A DNA stretch of 64,000 bases from Archivesica marissinica (taxonomy: Eukaryota; Mollusca; Bivalvia; Venerida; Vesicomyidae), in assembly GCA_014843695.1 (NCBI GenBank), contig CM026400.1:46193637-46257636 (forward strand), read 5' to 3'. Made by a program: the position numbers and the translations under genes. Position 1 is the first letter of the stretch; each line of letters begins with the position of its first letter. Shown piece by piece: positions 60,601 through 64,000 of the stretch. The notes beneath the pieces were generated by a model. It was not told the DNA's origin. It did no database searches and was given only the letters and a program-made list of their open reading frames with translations.

Positions 60601-63600
60601 ATATCAAGGAGGCATGGCTATGTATAAGTAGATATACGGTATATCAAGGAGGCATGGTTATGTATAAGTAGATATATGGTATATCAAGGAGGCATGGCTA
60701 TGTATAAGTAGATATACGGTATATCAAGGAGGCATGGCTATGTATAAGTAGATATACGGTATATCAAGGAGGCATGGCTATGTATAAGTAGATATACGGT
60801 ATATCAAGGAGGCATGGCTATGTATAAGTAGATATACGGTATATCAAGGAGGCATGGCTATGTATAAGTAGATATACGGTATATCAAGGAGGCATGGCTA
60901 TGTATAAGTAGATATACGGTATATCAAGGAGGCATGGCTATGTATAAGTAGATATATGGTATATCAAGGAGGCATGGCTATGTATAAGTAGATATACGGT
61001 ATATCAAGGAGGCATGGTATGTATAAGTAGATATATGGTATATCAAGGAGGCATGGTATGTATAAGTAGATATATGGTATATCAAGGAGGCATGGCTATG
61101 TATAAGTAGATATACGGTATATCAAGGAGGCATGGCTATGTATAAGTAGATATATGGTATATCAAGGAGGCATGGTAATGTATAAGTAGATATACGGTAT
61201 ATCAAGGAGGCATGGTAATGTATAAGTAGATATATGGTATATCAAGGAGGCATGGCTATGTATAAGTAGATATATGGTATATCAAGGAGGCATGGCTATG
61301 TATAAGTAGATATACGGTATATCAAGGAGGCATGGTTATGTATAAGTAGATATATGGTATATCAAGGAGACATGGATATGAATAAGTAGATATACGGTAT
61401 ATCAAGGAGACATGGCTATGTATAAGTAGATATACGGTATATCAAGGAGGCATGGCTATGTATAAGTAGATATACGGTATATCAAGGAGGCATGGCTATG
61501 TATAAGTAGATATACGGTATATCAAGGAGGCATGGTAATGTATAAGTAGATATACGGTATATCAAGGAGGCATGGTAATGTATAAGTAGATATACGGTAT
61601 ATCAAGGAGGCATGGTAATGTATAAGTAGATATACGGTATATCAAGGAGGCATGGCTATGTATAAGTAGATATATGGTATATCAAGGAGAAATGGCTATG
61701 TATTAGTAGATATACGGTATATCAAGGAGGCATGGCTATGGTTAAGTAGATATTTGGTATATCAAGGAGGCATGGTAATGTATAAGTAGATATATGGTAT
61801 ATCAAGGAGACCTGGTAATGTATAAGTAGATATATGGTATATCAAGGAGGCATGGCTATGTATAAGTAGATATACGGTATATCAAGGAGGCATGGCTATG
61901 TATAAGTAGATATACGGTATATCAAGGAGGCATGGCTATGTATAAGTAGATATACGGTATATCAAGGAGGCATGGTAATGTATAAGTAGATATACGGTAT
62001 ATCAAGGAAGCATGGCTATGTATAAGTAGATATACGGTATATCAAGGAGACATGGCTATGTATAAGTAGATATACGGTATATCAAGGAGGCATGGCTATG
62101 TATAAGTAGATATACGGTATATCAAGGAGGCATGGCTATGTATAAGTAGATATACGGTATATCAAGGAGGCATGGCTATGTATAAGTAGATATATGGTAT
62201 ATCAAGGAGGCATGGCTATGTATAAGTAGATATATGGTATATCAAGGAGGCATGGCTATGTATAAGTAGATATACGGTATATCAAGGAGGCATGGCTATG
62301 TATAAGTAGATATACGGTATATCAAGGAGGCATGGCTATGTATAAGTAGATATATGGTATATCAAGGAAGCATGGCTATGTATAAGTAGATATACGGTAT
62401 ATCAAGGAGGCATGGCTATGTATAAGTAGATATACGGTATATCAAGGAGGCATGGCTATGTATAAGTAGATATATGGTATATCAAGGAGGCATGGCTATG
62501 TATAAGTAGATATACGGTATATCAAGGAGGCATGGCTATGGATAAGTAGACATACGGTATATCAAGGAGGCATGGCTATGTATAAGTATATATACGGTAT
62601 ATCAAGGAGGCATGGTAATGTATAAGTAGATATACGGTATATCAAGGAAGCATGGCTATGTATAAGTAGATATACGGTATATCAAGGAGGCATGGTATGT
62701 ATAAGTAGATATATGGTATATCAAGGAGGCATGGTAATGTATAAGTAGATATATGGTATATCAAGGAGGCATGGCTATGTATAAGTAGATATATGGTATA
62801 TCAAGGAGGCATGGCTATGTATAAGTAGATATACGGTATATCAAGGAGGCATGGTTATGTATAAGTAGATATATGGTATATCAAGGAGACATGGATATGA
62901 ATAAGTAGATATACGATATATCAAGGAGACATGGCTATGTATAAGTAGATATACGGTATATCAAGGAGGCATGGCTATGTATAAGTAGATATACGGTATA
63001 TCAAGGAGGCATGGCTATGTATAAGTAGATATACGGTATATCAAGGAGGCATGGTTATGTATAAGTAGATATACGGTATATCAAGGAGGCATGGCTATGT
63101 ATAAGTAGATATACGGTATATCAAGGAGACATGGCTATGTATAAGTAGATATATGGTATATCAAGGAGGCATGGCTATGTATAAGTAGATATACGGTATA
63201 TCAAGGAGGCATGGCTATGTATAAGTAGATATACGGTATATCAAGGAGGCATGGTAATGTATAAGTAGATATACGGTATATCAAGGAGGCATGGCTATGT
63301 ATAAGTAGATATACGGTATATCAAGGAGGCATGGCTATGTATAAGTAGATATACGGTATATCAAGGAGGCATGGCTATGTATAAGTAGATATACGGTATA
63401 TCAAGGAGGCATGGCTATGTATAAGTAGATATACGGTATATCAAGGAGGCATGGCTATGTATAAGTAGATATACGGTATATCAAGGAGGCATGGCTATGT
63501 ATAAGTAGATATACGGTATATCAAGGAGGCATGGCTATGTATAAGTAGATATACGGTATATCAAGGAGGCATGGCTATGTATAAGTAGATATACGGTATA

Positions 63601-64000
63601 TCAAGGAGGCATGGCTATGTATAAGTAGATATACGGTATATCAAGGAGGCATGGCTATGTATAAGTAGATATACGGATATATATTATATCAAGGAGGCAT
63701 GGTAATGTATAATAGATATACGGTATATCAAGGAGGCATGGTAATGTATAAGTAGATATATGGTATATCAAGGAGGCATGGCTATGTATAAGTAGATATA
63801 CGGTATATCAAGGAGGCATGGCTATGTATAAGTAGATATACGGTATATCAAGGAGGCATGGCTATGTATAAGTAGATATATGGTATATCAAGGAGGCATG
63901 GCTATGTATAAGTAGATATACGGTATATCAAGGAGGCATGGCTATGTATAAGTAGATATATGGTATATCAAGGAGGCATGGCTATGTATAAGTAGATATA
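57631..64000 (+). repeat. 40-bp minisatellite array 2, continuing beyond the window
   Basis: About 159 monomers of the same 40-bp unit and orientation as array 1, with fewer divergent monomers; long runs consist of only the two commonest types (TATACGG and TATATGG). Local corruption occurs at about 59860-59895 and 63675-63715. No insertion or gene was seen. The right end is outside the window. Confidence 0.98.

Noticed and set aside
165..64000. AAGGAGG followed by ATG in every 40-bp monomer, resembling ribosome binding sites and starts
   Set aside because: The DNA is eukaryotic, the spacing is too short, and each frame meets a stop within about three monomers.

Overview
The window looks like eukaryotic, metazoan genomic DNA that is almost entirely repetitive. 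It has a non-LTR retrotransposon, several tRNA-derived SINE families, split coding exons with GT/AG borders, very long minisatellites and fixed-size assembly gaps (two runs of exactly 1000 N). The AT-rich base composition, the SINE-rich mosaic and the small cysteine-rich secreted peptide gene would fit a lophotrochozoan, most likely a bivalve mollusc. That assignment is an inference and no species is claimed. Nothing here is prokaryotic.

Layout. 1-164 is a short non-repetitive flank. 165-35050 is a giant array of a 40-bp minisatellite, about 760 visible monomers. It is interrupted by a 5'-truncated LINE (1802-5222) and a 1-kb gap (12107-13106). 35051-37100 is mostly non-repetitive and holds a candidate terminal coding exon (35794-35889). 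36791-43102 is a mosaic of SINEs and smaller minisatellites (30, 60, 59, 20 and 43 bp). 43180-49440 is largely tandem repeats (43, 46, 59 and 51 bp). 40255-41900 is duplicated at about 49345-51008, where it runs into the second gap (51009-52008). 52009-53640 appears to hold the 5' part of a minus-strand LTR retroelement: a short gag-like start, a tRNA-Pro-like primer-binding site and a splice donor. 53690-54255 holds SINEs. 54453-56228 carries two exons of a gene for a secreted cysteine-rich peptide, separated by two minisatellites. 56288-57400 is more SINEs. 57467-57630 repeats the flank seen at 1-164, and a second 40-bp array then runs off the end of the window.

How the parts fit. The same 164-bp flank lies at the left edge of both 40-bp arrays. 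Signal-peptide and cysteine-rich exons lie left of array 2, and a phase-compatible terminal exon lies right of array 1. The simplest reading is two tandem copies of one three-exon gene, each with a huge 40-bp minisatellite in its last intron. Copy A has its last exon in the window and copy B has its first two. This gene-plus-intronic-array unit is the most interesting item here. It is an inference that transcripts and the flanking sequence could settle. Most open reading frames in the window are by-products of tandem repeats and are not genes.
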